Below are positions 22,316-29,893 of a stretch of 30,376 nucleotides of DNA, one piece after another (position 1 is the first letter of the stretch; each line of letters begins with the position of its first letter). The notes beneath the pieces are model-generated. The model was not told where the DNA came from. It was given only the letters and a program-made list of their open reading frames with translations, and did no database searches. The stretch is from Syntrophomonadaceae bacterium. GTDB taxonomy: Bacteria; Bacillota; Dethiobacteria; DTU022. The stretch lies in assembly GCA_007127255.1 (NCBI GenBank), contig SKZS01000203.1, positions 1 to 30,376 on the forward strand, written 5' to 3'. The position numbers and the translations under genes were made by a program.

Positions 22316-23316
22316 TAGTTTTGCTCGCGGGAGAAATGTCCCGAGCGCCCTCCCTTCTTTTCAACCAGTCTGATATTCTGGATAACCATATTTTTATCTA
22401 TAGCCTTGCACATATCATAGATAGTCAGCGCTGCTACACTAACACCGGTTAAAGCTTCCATTTCGACTCCGGTCTGTCCGGTTAGCCTCACTCTTACCCC
22501 TACTTCAATTTTAGATTCTTCTTCAATCGGGGTGAAGTCCACCTCTACTCCTGATATACTCAACGGATGGGCCATTGGTATAAGGCGTCCGGTTTCTTTA
22601 ACTGCCATCACTGCTGCAACCTGGGCCACTGAGAGCACGTCTCCCTTGGCCATACGACCGGCCATAACCCGGGATAATGTGTCGGGAGACATAGTAATTT
22701 CGCCCTGTGCGTAAGCTTCACGGCTGGTTTGCTCTTTTTCCGAGACATCAACCATTCTCGGGCGGCCTGATTTGTCAAAGTGAGTTAAACTTTTATTGCC
22801 GGCAGTGTGAATATTACTTTTTTCTGCAGGGAAAAAACGATCACAGATAAAATCAGCCAGGGCCTTGATGTCATCAATACTAATTACCGGAATATCGAGA
22901 TTGAGATCATCTAAGTCAGAAATAACGGCGATCGTCTTATGGGGCAGAAGCGGTTGACGGTTTATCTCGCTGCGTACTACCTCGATCTTCGGGTTGCTGC
23001 TCTGTTTGTTCCCTTCGATGATAATTAAATCAATTTCAGTTAGAAATTCAGTGACAGCTTCATTGCCGCTTTTTCCTTCCCGTGAACCGAATAAAAAAAA
23101 GCTTTCGGGAGTGGTCATCCCGGAAATATCGGCTCCGGCCCGGGAAAACCGCCAGCTGTCCTTCCCGGGCAAATCTAAATCGTAATGGTGAAGATGCCCT
23201 TTCAGGGCAGCAACACTTAAACCACGCCGTTTTAGTTCCGGCAGTAGATTTTCCAGGATAGTTGTTTTTCCGGTTTCAGATTGGGCGGCAACTAAATTAA
23301 TGATTACCGGTGGCAT
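22315..23316 (-). CDS. MobB - MoaC fusion (GTP-binding Moco adapter / cyclic pyranopterin monophosphate synthase)
   Basis: A 333-aa fusion. Residues 4-163 match MobB, with a P-loop-like AQSETGKTT at 11-19 (the usual first glycine is Ala) and IIIEGNK at 98-104. Residues 176-330 match MoaC, which converts the MoaA product to cyclic pyranopterin monophosphate: LTHFDKSGRPRMVDVS, LTGQTGVEMEALTGVSVAALTIYDMCK with catalytic-type D301 and K304. The usual CHPL motif reads MAHPL (248-252): histidine is kept and cysteine is Ala. ATG 23316 is chosen because GGAGG sits 7 nt upstream; the frame is open to 23346. Confidence 0.92.
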   Translation of the reverse strand: MPPVIINLVAAQSETGKTTILENLLPELKRRGLSVAALKGHLHHYDLDLPGKDSWRFSRAGADISGMTTPESFFLFGSREGKSGNEAVTEFLTEIDLIIIEGNKQSSNPKIEVVRSEINRQPLLPHKTIAVISDLDDLNLDIPVISIDDIKALADFICDRFFPAEKSNIHTAGNKSLTHFDKSGRPRMVDVSEKEQTSREAYAQGEITMSPDTLSRVMAGRMAKGDVLSVAQVAAVMAVKETGRLIPMAHPLSISGVEVDFTPIEEESKIEVGVRVRLTGQTGVEMEALTGVSVAALTIYDMCKAIDKNMVIQNIRLVEKKGGRSGHFSREQN

Positions 23317-23421
23317 TTTTTCGCCTCCAATTATTGTATTCCTCACTTAAGCCTGTATATTAGATCATACATTTTCACGAGCTTTTAAGTCATAACTGAC
23401 CATCCGGGCATGGAGATTATT

Positions 23422-24417
23422 TTAACCTCCTGTTTTCGACATGCCCCGCATTTTACCAGGATCTACCGAACCGCACATACCGTCTGCGGCCATCTGGTGC
23501 TCGACCGGTTTGCCGGCCAGCACATCCTTGATCAGTTCCTGAAGGGCTTTTTTATCGTTAATAACCGGTCGAACCGGTTTTTCATCCTGCCAGTAAAGGC
23601 AGGCTTTCAAAGTGCCTTCCGCCGTCAGGCGCAAACGGTTACAGGTATCGCAGAAATGTTTGCTGATTGGATGAATCAAGCCTATTGTTCCCTTGCTCCC
23701 GGGGATGGTATATGATTCAGCAGGACCTGCTCCACCCGGCAGGGGTACAGCAGTAAGAGCCAAGCCTGCTTGTTCGGCTTGTTCCTCGACAAAACTTAAG
23801 GGCAGGTAATGGTCGCGGTAATCCCGGTCGTGGTCGCCGATTGGCATATATTCTATAAAGCGCACATGCAGAGGTTTTTCCAGGGTTAGCTTTATAAAGT
23901 CAATTATCTCATGTTCATTTATGCCTTTCATTAAGACTGTGTTGAGCTTAACAGGCTGTAAATCGAGGGCAAGCGCTGCTTCAATCCCGTCCAATACCTG
24001 CTGCAGTTCCCCACAGCGGGTAATTCTGTGGTACTGGTCTGGATTCAAAGTGTCGAGACTGACATTGACCCTGTCCAAACCAGCCTTTTTGATGCTCTCT
24101 GCATAACGGGGCAGCAAAATGCCGTTGGTGGTCATGGAGAGGTCTGTGATGCCTTTTACGGAGGCAATTTTTCCGATAAGGTCGACAATACCCCTGCGAA
24201 TAAGCGGTTCCCCACCAGTAAGCCTTATCTTGCTGATTCCAAGTTCCGCTCCTGCTTCAACAACTTTTATAATATCTTCATAACTCAGGATCTCGCTGTG
24301 AGACATCTGCTCAATTCCTTCTTCACCCATGCAGTATACACAGCGCAGGTTGCAGCGATCGGTTACAGAAATCCTTAGATAATCATGTTTTCTTCCGTGC
24401 ACATCAATTAATGCCAT
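23422..24417 (-). CDS. moaA: GTP 3',8-cyclase MoaA
   Basis: Radical-SAM enzyme that starts Moco synthesis by converting GTP to 3',8-cyclo-GTP. The N-terminal 4Fe-4S site is C22-X3-C26-X2-C29 (CNLRCVYC), with LTGGEP at 67-72. The C-terminal cluster that holds GTP is C256-X2-C259-X13-C273. The protein (331 aa) ends in the Gly-Gly tail required in MoaA family enzymes. GGGAGCAC precedes ATG 24417. It lies in the operon 19 nt downstream of the MoeA-PBP gene. Confidence 0.97.
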   Translation of the reverse strand: MALIDVHGRKHDYLRISVTDRCNLRCVYCMGEEGIEQMSHSEILSYEDIIKVVEAGAELGISKIRLTGGEPLIRRGIVDLIGKIASVKGITDLSMTTNGILLPRYAESIKKAGLDRVNVSLDTLNPDQYHRITRCGELQQVLDGIEAALALDLQPVKLNTVLMKGINEHEIIDFIKLTLEKPLHVRFIEYMPIGDHDRDYRDHYLPLSFVEEQAEQAGLALTAVPLPGGAGPAESYTIPGSKGTIGLIHPISKHFCDTCNRLRLTAEGTLKACLYWQDEKPVRPVINDKKALQELIKDVLAGKPVEHQMAADGMCGSVDPGKMRGMSKTGG

Positions 24418-24436
24418 GGCATGTGCTCCCTTCTTG

Positions 24437-26341
24437 CTATAAACCGTCTATGTTCTTTCCTGCATCTCGCATGCTGTATCCGCCCATATCTTCAACCTGC
24501 TTTTGGAATAACGGGTCGGTGATAATATCTAATAAGAGATTTGCTTCCTTGCTTGTGTAAAAAGAATCACTTAAGAGCAGGTCGTAACGTTCTTCAATCA
24601 AGGGGACAAAGTCAAGGTCAAATGCTTTCGCTGCCGGCAGGATGCCCAGCCCGACGCGGGCAGTTCCTGCTGCAACCGCAGCGGCAATATTCAGGTGGGT
24701 ATGTTCTTCACGTTCATACCCGTAAATATCTTTTGCTGACAGACCTGCTTCCTGCAGAAGGTGATCAAAAAGGATACGCGTTCCGGCTCCCTTCTGGCGG
24801 TTGATAAATGCCAGTTTCTTTTCGGCCAGGTCTTCTATCCTGTTAATTCCTTCTGGGTTGCCCCGGGGGACAATCCAACCCTGCATACGGTAAGTAAGGT
24901 TAACCAGGTGTGTCTTTTTATCGGGAAGCATTTTCCTGATATAGGACTGGTTATACTCTTTTGTATCGGGGTCAAAGAGATGCACCCCGGCCAGGTGTGC
25001 CTGGCCGCGCCCTATTGCGGCAATGCCGCCCATACTGCCCAGGTGAGAGGAAGTAATATTTACCTGTGGATCGCGTTCTTTAAGGGCAGTGCCCAGCAGG
25101 TCGATAATCAGGTCATGACTTCCGGCAGCCAGAAGATTGCAGCGCAGTTCGCTTAGCGGACGATACAGCTCAATATCCACGGTTTCATCCTGCTCAAAAC
25201 CAAGCGAGTTAGGTGGGATAACCAGGAGGCCGTCGGCCCGGACCATTGACATGGTCACGCCAGCTCCACGGGTTAGAGGATTGGCCATGTAACGGCCGTC
25301 TACATAGCCTACCGTCATACGGATGAATTCTTCAACTCCGATTTCTGAAATAATTCTTCTGCCCAGTGTTACCGGGTGTTTTTCTCTTTGCGGTAACGGC
25401 AGGCCCAGGTAACGGCAGAGCAGCGGCTGGACGAACCATTCCAGGCTCATGTAGGCCGAAACCGGATAACCGGGGAGGCCTATTACCGGTTTATTATTTG
25501 CCTGTCCCAGGATAGTTGGTTTCCCGGGCCTGGTCGCAACCCCGTGAAGAAAAACCTCGCCCAGTTCTTCGATAACCGTAAATGTGAAATCTTTTGCGCC
25601 GGCTGAAGATCCCGCGATAACTATAATCAGGTCGTGAATTTCCAGGGCAGCGGTCACTGCTGTCCTTATATTAGCAGGTTCGTCAGGAACAATTGGCATT
25701 ATTTCAGGTTCGGCACCCCATTCATGCAGGTAGGAAGCAATAACTGTGCTGTTAAAATCGGGGACGCTGCCCGGTTTTCTTTCCCTTCCAGGTTCGATTA
25801 CCTCCGAACCGCTGGGAATGATTGCGACTTTTGGTTTTTTCAAAACCCGGACCTCACTGATTCCTCCGGCCAGAAGAGCGCCTAAATCAGGCGGTTTCAG
25901 CCGGTGTTTCGCCTGAACAATAATTTCCCCGGCAACCACATCCTCACCGACAGCGCGGACATGCTGCCATGGAGTAGCAGGATTCAATATCTCGACACTT
26001 TCGTCGTCAAATGGTTGGATATCTTCAATCTTAATTACAGCATTAAAATCCGCCGGCAGGGGCCCGCCCGTATTGATATAGCAGTAATCATCTTCGGGTT
26101 TGAGGATTAGCGGGTTTTGGTCAGAGGCCCCGAAAGTACTCTCTGCCCGGACGGCAATGCCATCCATGGCAGCGGCATGGTAGCCGGGCATGGAAAGCCG
26201 GGCAAAAACCGGTTCTGACGTAACACGCCCCGTTGATTCCGCCACAGCTATTATTTCCATGCTGCGGGGAATTTCTACTTTATTTAAAAAAAGCTCCAAA
26301 GCTTCCTTTCGGGGAGTATTGCTCAAATAAACTTTTCTCAT
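24437..26341 (-). CDS. MoeA - periplasmic-binding-protein-like domain fusion
   Basis: A 634-aa fusion. Residues 1-395 match molybdopterin molybdotransferase: MDGIA at 59-63 (usually MDGYA), GSSAGAKD at 244-251 with the catalytic aspartate, PGKP at 272-275 and GLPGYPVSA at 288-296. Residues 400-625 match the PBP-like/LysR-substrate type domain found attached to MoeA in Clostridia and archaea (GSHDL at 407-411, YRMQGWIVPRG at 484-494, INRQKGAGTR at 513-522, AAAVAAGTARVGLGI at 553-567). It has no signal peptide, so the domain would act in the cytosol, perhaps as a molybdate or tungstate sensor (inferred). AGGAG lies 8 nt before the ATG. Confidence 0.93.
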   Translation of the reverse strand: MRKVYLSNTPRKEALELFLNKVEIPRSMEIIAVAESTGRVTSEPVFARLSMPGYHAAAMDGIAVRAESTFGASDQNPLILKPEDDYCYINTGGPLPADFNAVIKIEDIQPFDDESVEILNPATPWQHVRAVGEDVVAGEIIVQAKHRLKPPDLGALLAGGISEVRVLKKPKVAIIPSGSEVIEPGRERKPGSVPDFNSTVIASYLHEWGAEPEIMPIVPDEPANIRTAVTAALEIHDLIIVIAGSSAGAKDFTFTVIEELGEVFLHGVATRPGKPTILGQANNKPVIGLPGYPVSAYMSLEWFVQPLLCRYLGLPLPQREKHPVTLGRRIISEIGVEEFIRMTVGYVDGRYMANPLTRGAGVTMSMVRADGLLVIPPNSLGFEQDETVDIELYRPLSELRCNLLAAGSHDLIIDLLGTALKERDPQVNITSSHLGSMGGIAAIGRGQAHLAGVHLFDPDTKEYNQSYIRKMLPDKKTHLVNLTYRMQGWIVPRGNPEGINRIEDLAEKKLAFINRQKGAGTRILFDHLLQEAGLSAKDIYGYEREEHTHLNIAAAVAAGTARVGLGILPAAKAFDLDFVPLIEERYDLLLSDSFYTSKEANLLLDIITDPLFQKQVEDMGGYSMRDAGKNIDGL

Positions 26342-26359
26342 CTAAAGCTCTCCTGTATA

Positions 26360-26388
26360 ATTATACTTTCTGCATGCACAAGTTTAAA
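26360..26388 (-). promoter_or_regulatory. Possible internal promoter before the moeA-PBP gene
   Basis: Reading the minus strand, TTTAAA (26388-26383) and TATAAT (26365-26360) are 17 nt apart, in the 76-nt gap between the two moeA genes. The -10 sits in a perfect 12-bp palindrome, GTATAATTATAC (26355-26366), and TGCATGCA (26371-26378) lies in the spacer. The -35 is weak. Confidence 0.35.
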
Positions 26389-26417
26389 ATCATTTTTCTT
26401 AAATGTTGTTAAATAAG

Positions 26418-27644
26418 TTATTCCCATATGCTTACTTCTACCGCTTCCCCGGCACTCAGACCTTCAACGGCGGCAGGGACGATCAGCAGGCCGTCAGCTT
26501 CAGCAAGGGTGCGCAGCATGCCTGAGCGGCCGAATACCGGCACCGCTTTTAACCCCTCGGCGGTTTCTTCCAGTTTTATTCTAACGTAATCGGTCCGTCC
26601 GGATTGTGAAGAAATATTCCGGCTTAATATAGCTTTTACTGTTGGCTTAAAGATGTCTTTGTTACTTCCGGCCAGCCGATTGATAATGGCCTTTCCAAAG
26701 ATGGAAAAGATGTTTAAAGCCGATACAGGATGTCCCGGCAGGCCCAGGACCGGTTTGCCATTGCAATTTGCCAGAAGGGTTGGCTTTCCCGGTTGTATTG
26801 AGATGCCCTCCACCAGCAAACCCGGCGTACCCAGTTCCTGCATGGTGCGGGCAGTGTAGTCGCGGCTGCCGACTGAACTTCCTCCTGAAAAGATAAGCAG
26901 ATCAGTTTCCTCCAGCATAGCACGGCTTTTATCAAGGAAGATTTCAAACTGGTCGGGCAGTATTCCTCCGTATTTAACAGATGCCCCGTATTGCTCAGCC
27001 AGGTAAAGCAGGGCCGGTGCATTGCTATCCCTGATTTGTCCCGGGTTAAGGGTGCGCGTCTTATGGTCTGCAAGTTCATCGCCACTTGAAAAAAAACCAA
27101 TGACAGGCCGGCGGTATACATTTACCCTGCTGATGCCCAGTGAAGCCAGCAAGCCAATTTCCGGGGCGCGCAGTTTGTGGCCTTCAGGCAGGGCAATATC
27201 ACCTTCTTTAAGGTCTTCCCCGCGATGAATTACATTCTCGGCGGGAGCAACCTGGCGAAAAACCTGGACCGTGGAGCCGGTTACATCGGTATCTTCTACC
27301 ATTATTACAGCATCTGCGCCTTCGGGCAGCATGCCACCGGTATGCACAAGACAGCACTGTCCGTTATTTATTTGTGGAGCCACCTGGCCCATAAGAATCT
27401 CCCCGATGCAGTCGAGCATAGCCGGGATTCCTTCAGAGGCGCCAAAAGTATCCCTTGCTGCGACAGCATAACCATCAACCGTGGATCGGTCAAAGCCGGG
27501 CACGTCTTCAGGGGCTTTAAGTGAATCAGCCAGGTTCCGGCCGCCTGCGCTTTCCAGGGGCAGGGTTTCTCTTTCCAATCCTGAAAAATTTTCCTTAATT
27601 AGCCTTAAAACTTCATCAGGATCTGTAACCTTCATCAACTTCAT
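26418..27644 (-). CDS. moeA: Molybdopterin molybdenumtransferase MoeA
   Basis: Inserts molybdate (or tungstate) into adenylylated molybdopterin. The 408-aa protein has the four-domain MoeA layout: STVDGYA at 54-60, HTGGMLPEGADAV at 101-113, SGGSSVGSRD at 253-262 with the catalytic aspartate, PGKP at 285-288 and GLPGHPVSA at 301-309. The C-terminal domain IV (about 335-408) is present, with no added domain, unlike its neighbour. GAGGT lies 6 nt before ATG 27644. First gene of the operon behind the riboswitch leader. Confidence 0.96.
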   Translation of the reverse strand: MKLMKVTDPDEVLRLIKENFSGLERETLPLESAGGRNLADSLKAPEDVPGFDRSTVDGYAVAARDTFGASEGIPAMLDCIGEILMGQVAPQINNGQCCLVHTGGMLPEGADAVIMVEDTDVTGSTVQVFRQVAPAENVIHRGEDLKEGDIALPEGHKLRAPEIGLLASLGISRVNVYRRPVIGFFSSGDELADHKTRTLNPGQIRDSNAPALLYLAEQYGASVKYGGILPDQFEIFLDKSRAMLEETDLLIFSGGSSVGSRDYTARTMQELGTPGLLVEGISIQPGKPTLLANCNGKPVLGLPGHPVSALNIFSIFGKAIINRLAGSNKDIFKPTVKAILSRNISSQSGRTDYVRIKLEETAEGLKAVPVFGRSGMLRTLAEADGLLIVPAAVEGLSAGEAVEVSIWE

Positions 27645-27674
27645 CGATACACCTCGTATAATGAAAATAAATAT

Positions 27675-27726
27675 AATCTTTTACAAGATTAAGCTATCTT
27701 GGTTAGAATCCGGGGTTCATGCCCCG
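27675..27726 (-). other. Two further hairpins in the moeA leader
   Basis: Between the terminator hairpin and the moeA ribosome binding site lie CGGGG/CCCCG (27711-27715 and 27722-27726) around a 6-nt loop, and AATCTT/AAGATT (27675-27680 and 27685-27690) around a 4-nt loop. The second is followed on the minus strand by an AT-rich stretch ATATTTATTTTC. They may be part of the expression platform. Confidence 0.45.
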
Positions 27727-27737
27727 CTGTCCCGGGT

Positions 27738-27777
27738 AAAACAAAAACCGCGCCTCCACTTGCAAGAAAACGCGGCC
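27738..27777 (-). terminator. Terminator hairpin of the Moco leader
   Basis: On the minus strand GGCCGCG (27777-27771) pairs with CGCGGTT (27752-27746, the last two as G-T pairs), an 18-nt loop containing CTTGCAAG, and a T-rich tail TTTTTGTTTT down to 27738. It stands directly after the aptamer and 93 nt or more before moeA, as expected for a transcription-terminating expression platform. Confidence 0.7.
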
Positions 27778-27890
27778 TTACGGCATAGTCTCCTTTCCAA
27801 TCACGGGAGGCAGGGGGATTTCTCCCCCAACCCAGGCCTTCCACCATAGCTTTTACAAGCAGTAGGTGAAGAGGCTCGGAGTCTTTATAT
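27778..27890 (-). ncRNA. Probable Moco (molybdenum cofactor) riboswitch aptamer
   Basis: Minus-strand leader RNA of the moeA operon. In order: ACTCCGAGCC (near 27882-27873), a stem GCCTCTTCACC with GGTGGAAGGC, an inner GCTT-GTAA-AAGC hairpin (27861-27850), TATGG, a perfect GGGGGA-GAAA-TCCCCC hairpin (27828-27813) with a GNRA loop, then GCCTCC, GGAAAGGAGA and TGCCGTAAGGC. I recognise this layout as resembling the Moco RNA motif; two GNRA loops and a receptor-like TATGG support tertiary docking. The genes downstream make the cofactor. Tungsten-cofactor sensing cannot be excluded. No covariance search was possible. Confidence 0.75.
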
Positions 27891-27903
27891 GTTTTGCTAA
27901 CAT

Positions 27904-27912
27904 ATTATAACA
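27904..27912 (-). promoter_or_regulatory. Extended -10 promoter of the moeA operon
   Basis: On the minus strand the sequence reads TGTTATAAT (27912-27904), a perfect extended -10 (TG-N-TATAAT). No good -35 stands 16-18 nt upstream, which extended -10 promoters tolerate. Transcription would start near 27897, just ahead of the riboswitch. It lies between the chrA stop and the leader; CTAAC (27897-27901) and GTTAG (27920-27924) flank it as an inverted repeat. Confidence 0.65.
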
Positions 27913-27920
27913 TATTTTTG

Positions 27921-28451
27921 TTAGTAGGGAAACAGAAGCAGTCCGAGAAGAGCACCGGCAGCAATAAAATAAAGAGGGCTTACCTGTTTTAACAAACTGG
28001 CTATCAGCAGCAGGCCAAAAATAATGGCTGTCGGCAGGTCAATAATGGCGGTTTGACCGAGAGTGAAAGAAGCAAGCAGGATCAATGCGACCAGTGCAGA
28101 GCGCAGCCCGTTAAGAAAGTTAGCAGCTTTCGGGTTCTGAATAACCTTAACAAGGATACGAGATAATAGCAGCAGGAGGACAAGGGAAGGGCTGATTACT
28201 CCTAAAGTCGCGATGAGCGAACCTGCAACACCGGCCATGGTATAGCCGATAAAGGTGGCAGCGTTAATGGAGATCGGTCCCGGTGTCATCTCTGCAACGG
28301 CAATAATGTCGAGGAATTCAGAAGCGGTCAGCCAGCCATGGACAGTGATCACTTCAGCTTCCATCAAGGGAATCATAGCGTAGCCGCCGCCAATTGTAAA
28401 AAGACCTACCTTGAGGAAAGACCAGTAGAGTGAGAGCAGCATAGTTATCAC
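27921..28451 (-). CDS. chrA: Chromate transporter, short ChrA subunit (second)
   Basis: A half-size CHR-family membrane protein of 176 aa with about five or six hydrophobic segments. Family marks are GGGYAMIPLMEAEVI near residues 21-35 and MTPGPISINAATFIGY near 55-70. Half-size ChrA proteins come as adjacent pairs that work together, as here. Known members export chromate; the real substrate here is not shown. GTG 28451 with a GGGGGG ribosome binding site 6 nt upstream is chosen over ATG 28442. It starts one base after the first chrA stop. Confidence 0.88.
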   Translation of the reverse strand: MITMLLSLYWSFLKVGLFTIGGGYAMIPLMEAEVITVHGWLTASEFLDIIAVAEMTPGPISINAATFIGYTMAGVAGSLIATLGVISPSLVLLLLLSRILVKVIQNPKAANFLNGLRSALVALILLASFTLGQTAIIDLPTAIIFGLLLIASLLKQVSPLYFIAAGALLGLLLFPY

Positions 28452-28452
28452 T

Positions 28453-29064
28453 TTAAACCCCCCTTTTGCAGACGATCATTCCGGCTAACCCGCCAACCAG
28501 CAGAATGATAATCGGATGGATCTGGGTGATAATTGCTATCAAGAGCAGAACGGCACAAAGGATGACCCCGTTTAAACCCTGCAAAATGCCGCGGCCCATT
28601 TTAACTGCTGCCGCGGCGATTAAAGCGACAACGGCGGGTCTGAGGCCGTAGAAAATGGCCTGGACATAATCATTGTCTCGCAGCAGGGGATAAAAGTAAG
28701 CGGCAATGGCGAGAAGGATGATTACTGATGGTGCTGTGACCCCCAGGGCTCCCATCAGGCCGCCCGGAATACCGCGCAGACGGATGCCGATTTGGATAGC
28801 GCTGTTTAAGGCCAGCTGTCCCGGCATGCCCTGGGTAATAATCAGGATATCGGAAAACTCTTCGGGGCTGACCCACTTTTTATTATTGACAACTTCTTGC
28901 TGGATTACGGGTAAAATTGCGTAACCGCCCCCGAAAGTAAAAGCGCCCACTTTTAAAAACGTGAGCAGAATATGCCACAGCGATTCAGGTTTATCTGTTT
29001 TTATTTCCTGGCGCGACAACAAGGTATCCTCGCTTTCTAAACAAAGAAGGGTAGAGTGAATCAT
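28453..29064 (-). CDS. chrA: Chromate transporter, short ChrA subunit (first)
   Basis: The partner half-size CHR protein, 203 aa, with FGGGYAILPVIQQEVV near residues 43-58, QGMPGQLALNSAIQIG near 78-93, and several hydrophobic segments ending in HPIIILLVGGLAGMIV. The N-terminal 30 residues are hydrophilic. The start is uncertain: ATG 29064 has no clear ribosome binding site, whereas TTG 29019 sits 8 nt after GAGG and would give 188 aa. The pair is 2 genes with almost no gap, which fits a heterodimer. Confidence 0.87.
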   Translation of the reverse strand: MIHSTLLCLESEDTLLSRQEIKTDKPESLWHILLTFLKVGAFTFGGGYAILPVIQQEVVNNKKWVSPEEFSDILIITQGMPGQLALNSAIQIGIRLRGIPGGLMGALGVTAPSVIILLAIAAYFYPLLRDNDYVQAIFYGLRPAVVALIAAAAVKMGRGILQGLNGVILCAVLLLIAIITQIHPIIILLVGGLAGMIVCKRGV

Positions 29065-29146
29065 TACAGCATTACCATAGAAGAATCACCAGAATTTGTT
29101 TCAAGGTCTGTAATTAAAAAGCGGGGCATTATTGCCTAAGCTTATT

Positions 29147-29180
29147 AAAACAGGATCTACCTGGTTATAGTTCCTGTTTT
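29147..29180 (-). terminator. Hairpin terminator between marR and chrA
   Basis: AAAACAGGA (29147-29155) and TCCTGTTTT (29172-29180) form a perfect 9-bp stem with a 16-nt loop. On the minus strand the stem ends in a T4 run, so it can stop transcripts of the MarR gene, whose stop is at 29208. The other strand also has a T5 run, so it may work both ways. It leaves chrA apart from full read-through from marR. Confidence 0.65.
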
Positions 29181-29207
29181 TCCCGCTAGTTGACTTGAGG
29201 ATATAAT

Positions 29208-29708
29208 TTATAAATCCTGCCCCGGGTCGATGTTATTATCAGCTGGGTCTCTCGATTGTTCCATTTCTTCAAAAACGCGCATGACCGCCTGCAGCGAAAC
29301 AATCAGGTTTTCTCTTTCGGATTGGTCAAGGTGCTGGGCCAGGTTGTTAAAACGGAAGGAACGTCTTTCAAAGACGAGACTGGACAGCTGCCTGCCGTAT
29401 GAAGTCAGGGTTACCCGTACCACCCTGCGATCGTTTTCGTCTCCACGACGCTTGACCAGGTTTAAGTTGACCAGCCGGTTGATTAATCGGGTTGCGGCAC
29501 TTTCAGCCAGGTATATTTCCTGGCTTAGTTTACCCATGGTCAGGTTATCGTGATAGTAGAGCACCAGCAGGGCATTAATCTGGCTGGGAGTGATGCCCAG
29601 ACCGGTTAGCTCACGACTTTCCTCTGTATTTAAATAGTGCATTAATTTTGGGAAGATAGCCTGGATAGCGGCTGTAAATTTATCGGTATCTCTATATTCA
29701 CTGCTCAC
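29208..29708 (-). CDS. MarR-family transcriptional regulator
   Basis: A 166-aa winged-helix regulator. The DNA-binding part spans about residues 36-100: ITPSQINALLVLYYHDNLTM, LSQEIYLAESAATRLINRLV (recognition helix), then the wing GDENDRRVVRVTLTSYGRQL. Helices at both ends would form the dimer. Start GTG 29708 with AAGGAG 8 nt upstream. It probably controls itself and perhaps the chrA pair or the divergent gene at 29959; the ligand is unknown. Two palindromes lie in the divergent gap. Confidence 0.9.
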   Translation of the reverse strand: MSSEYRDTDKFTAAIQAIFPKLMHYLNTEESRELTGLGITPSQINALLVLYYHDNLTMGKLSQEIYLAESAATRLINRLVNLNLVKRRGDENDRRVVRVTLTSYGRQLSSLVFERRSFRFNNLAQHLDQSERENLIVSLQAVMRVFEEMEQSRDPADNNIDPGQDL

Positions 29709-29759
29709 GTTATTAGCTCCTTAATCATACTTGATTTATATTTTGCCGCCGGGCTTGAT

Positions 29760-29791
29760 AATAGGTTAGGCTATTTGCATAAATATGTCAA
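29760..29791 (-). promoter_or_regulatory. Putative marR promoter with overlapping palindromes
   Basis: On the minus strand TTGACA (29791-29786) is a perfect -35; 17 nt on is TAACCT (29768-29763), a poor -10. Two inverted repeats overlap: AATAG-N6-CTATT at 29760-29775 over the -10, and CATA-AA-TATG (29778-29787), flanked by TTG and CAA, over the -35. Both are placed as autorepressor operators would be. Confidence 0.45.
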
Positions 29792-29842
29792 GCAAAGGAG
29801 TTCTTAGCTCAATGTTTGCCGCAAATAGATCTTTAACCGGAT

Positions 29843-29871
29843 TTGTTTGCGGCCGTTCAATTTGTTATACT
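29843..29871 (+). promoter_or_regulatory. Promoter for the gene at 29959
   Basis: TTGTTT at 29843-29848 and TATACT at 29866-29871 have a 17-nt spacer; TG at 29863-29864 makes it an extended -10. Transcription would start near 29878, giving an 80-nt leader that contains a large hairpin. Confidence 0.65.
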
Positions 29872-29893
29872 TTAAATGAGGAATAATCTAAGG

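Noticed and set aside
23347..23421. Promoter between moaA and the mobB-moaC gene
   Set aside because: A TAATAT -10-like hexamer exists on the minus strand, but there is no acceptable -35 or extended -10.
29190..29207. Promoter TTGACT...TATAAT on the plus strand
   Set aside because: The spacer is only 6 nt and no plus-strand gene starts close by.
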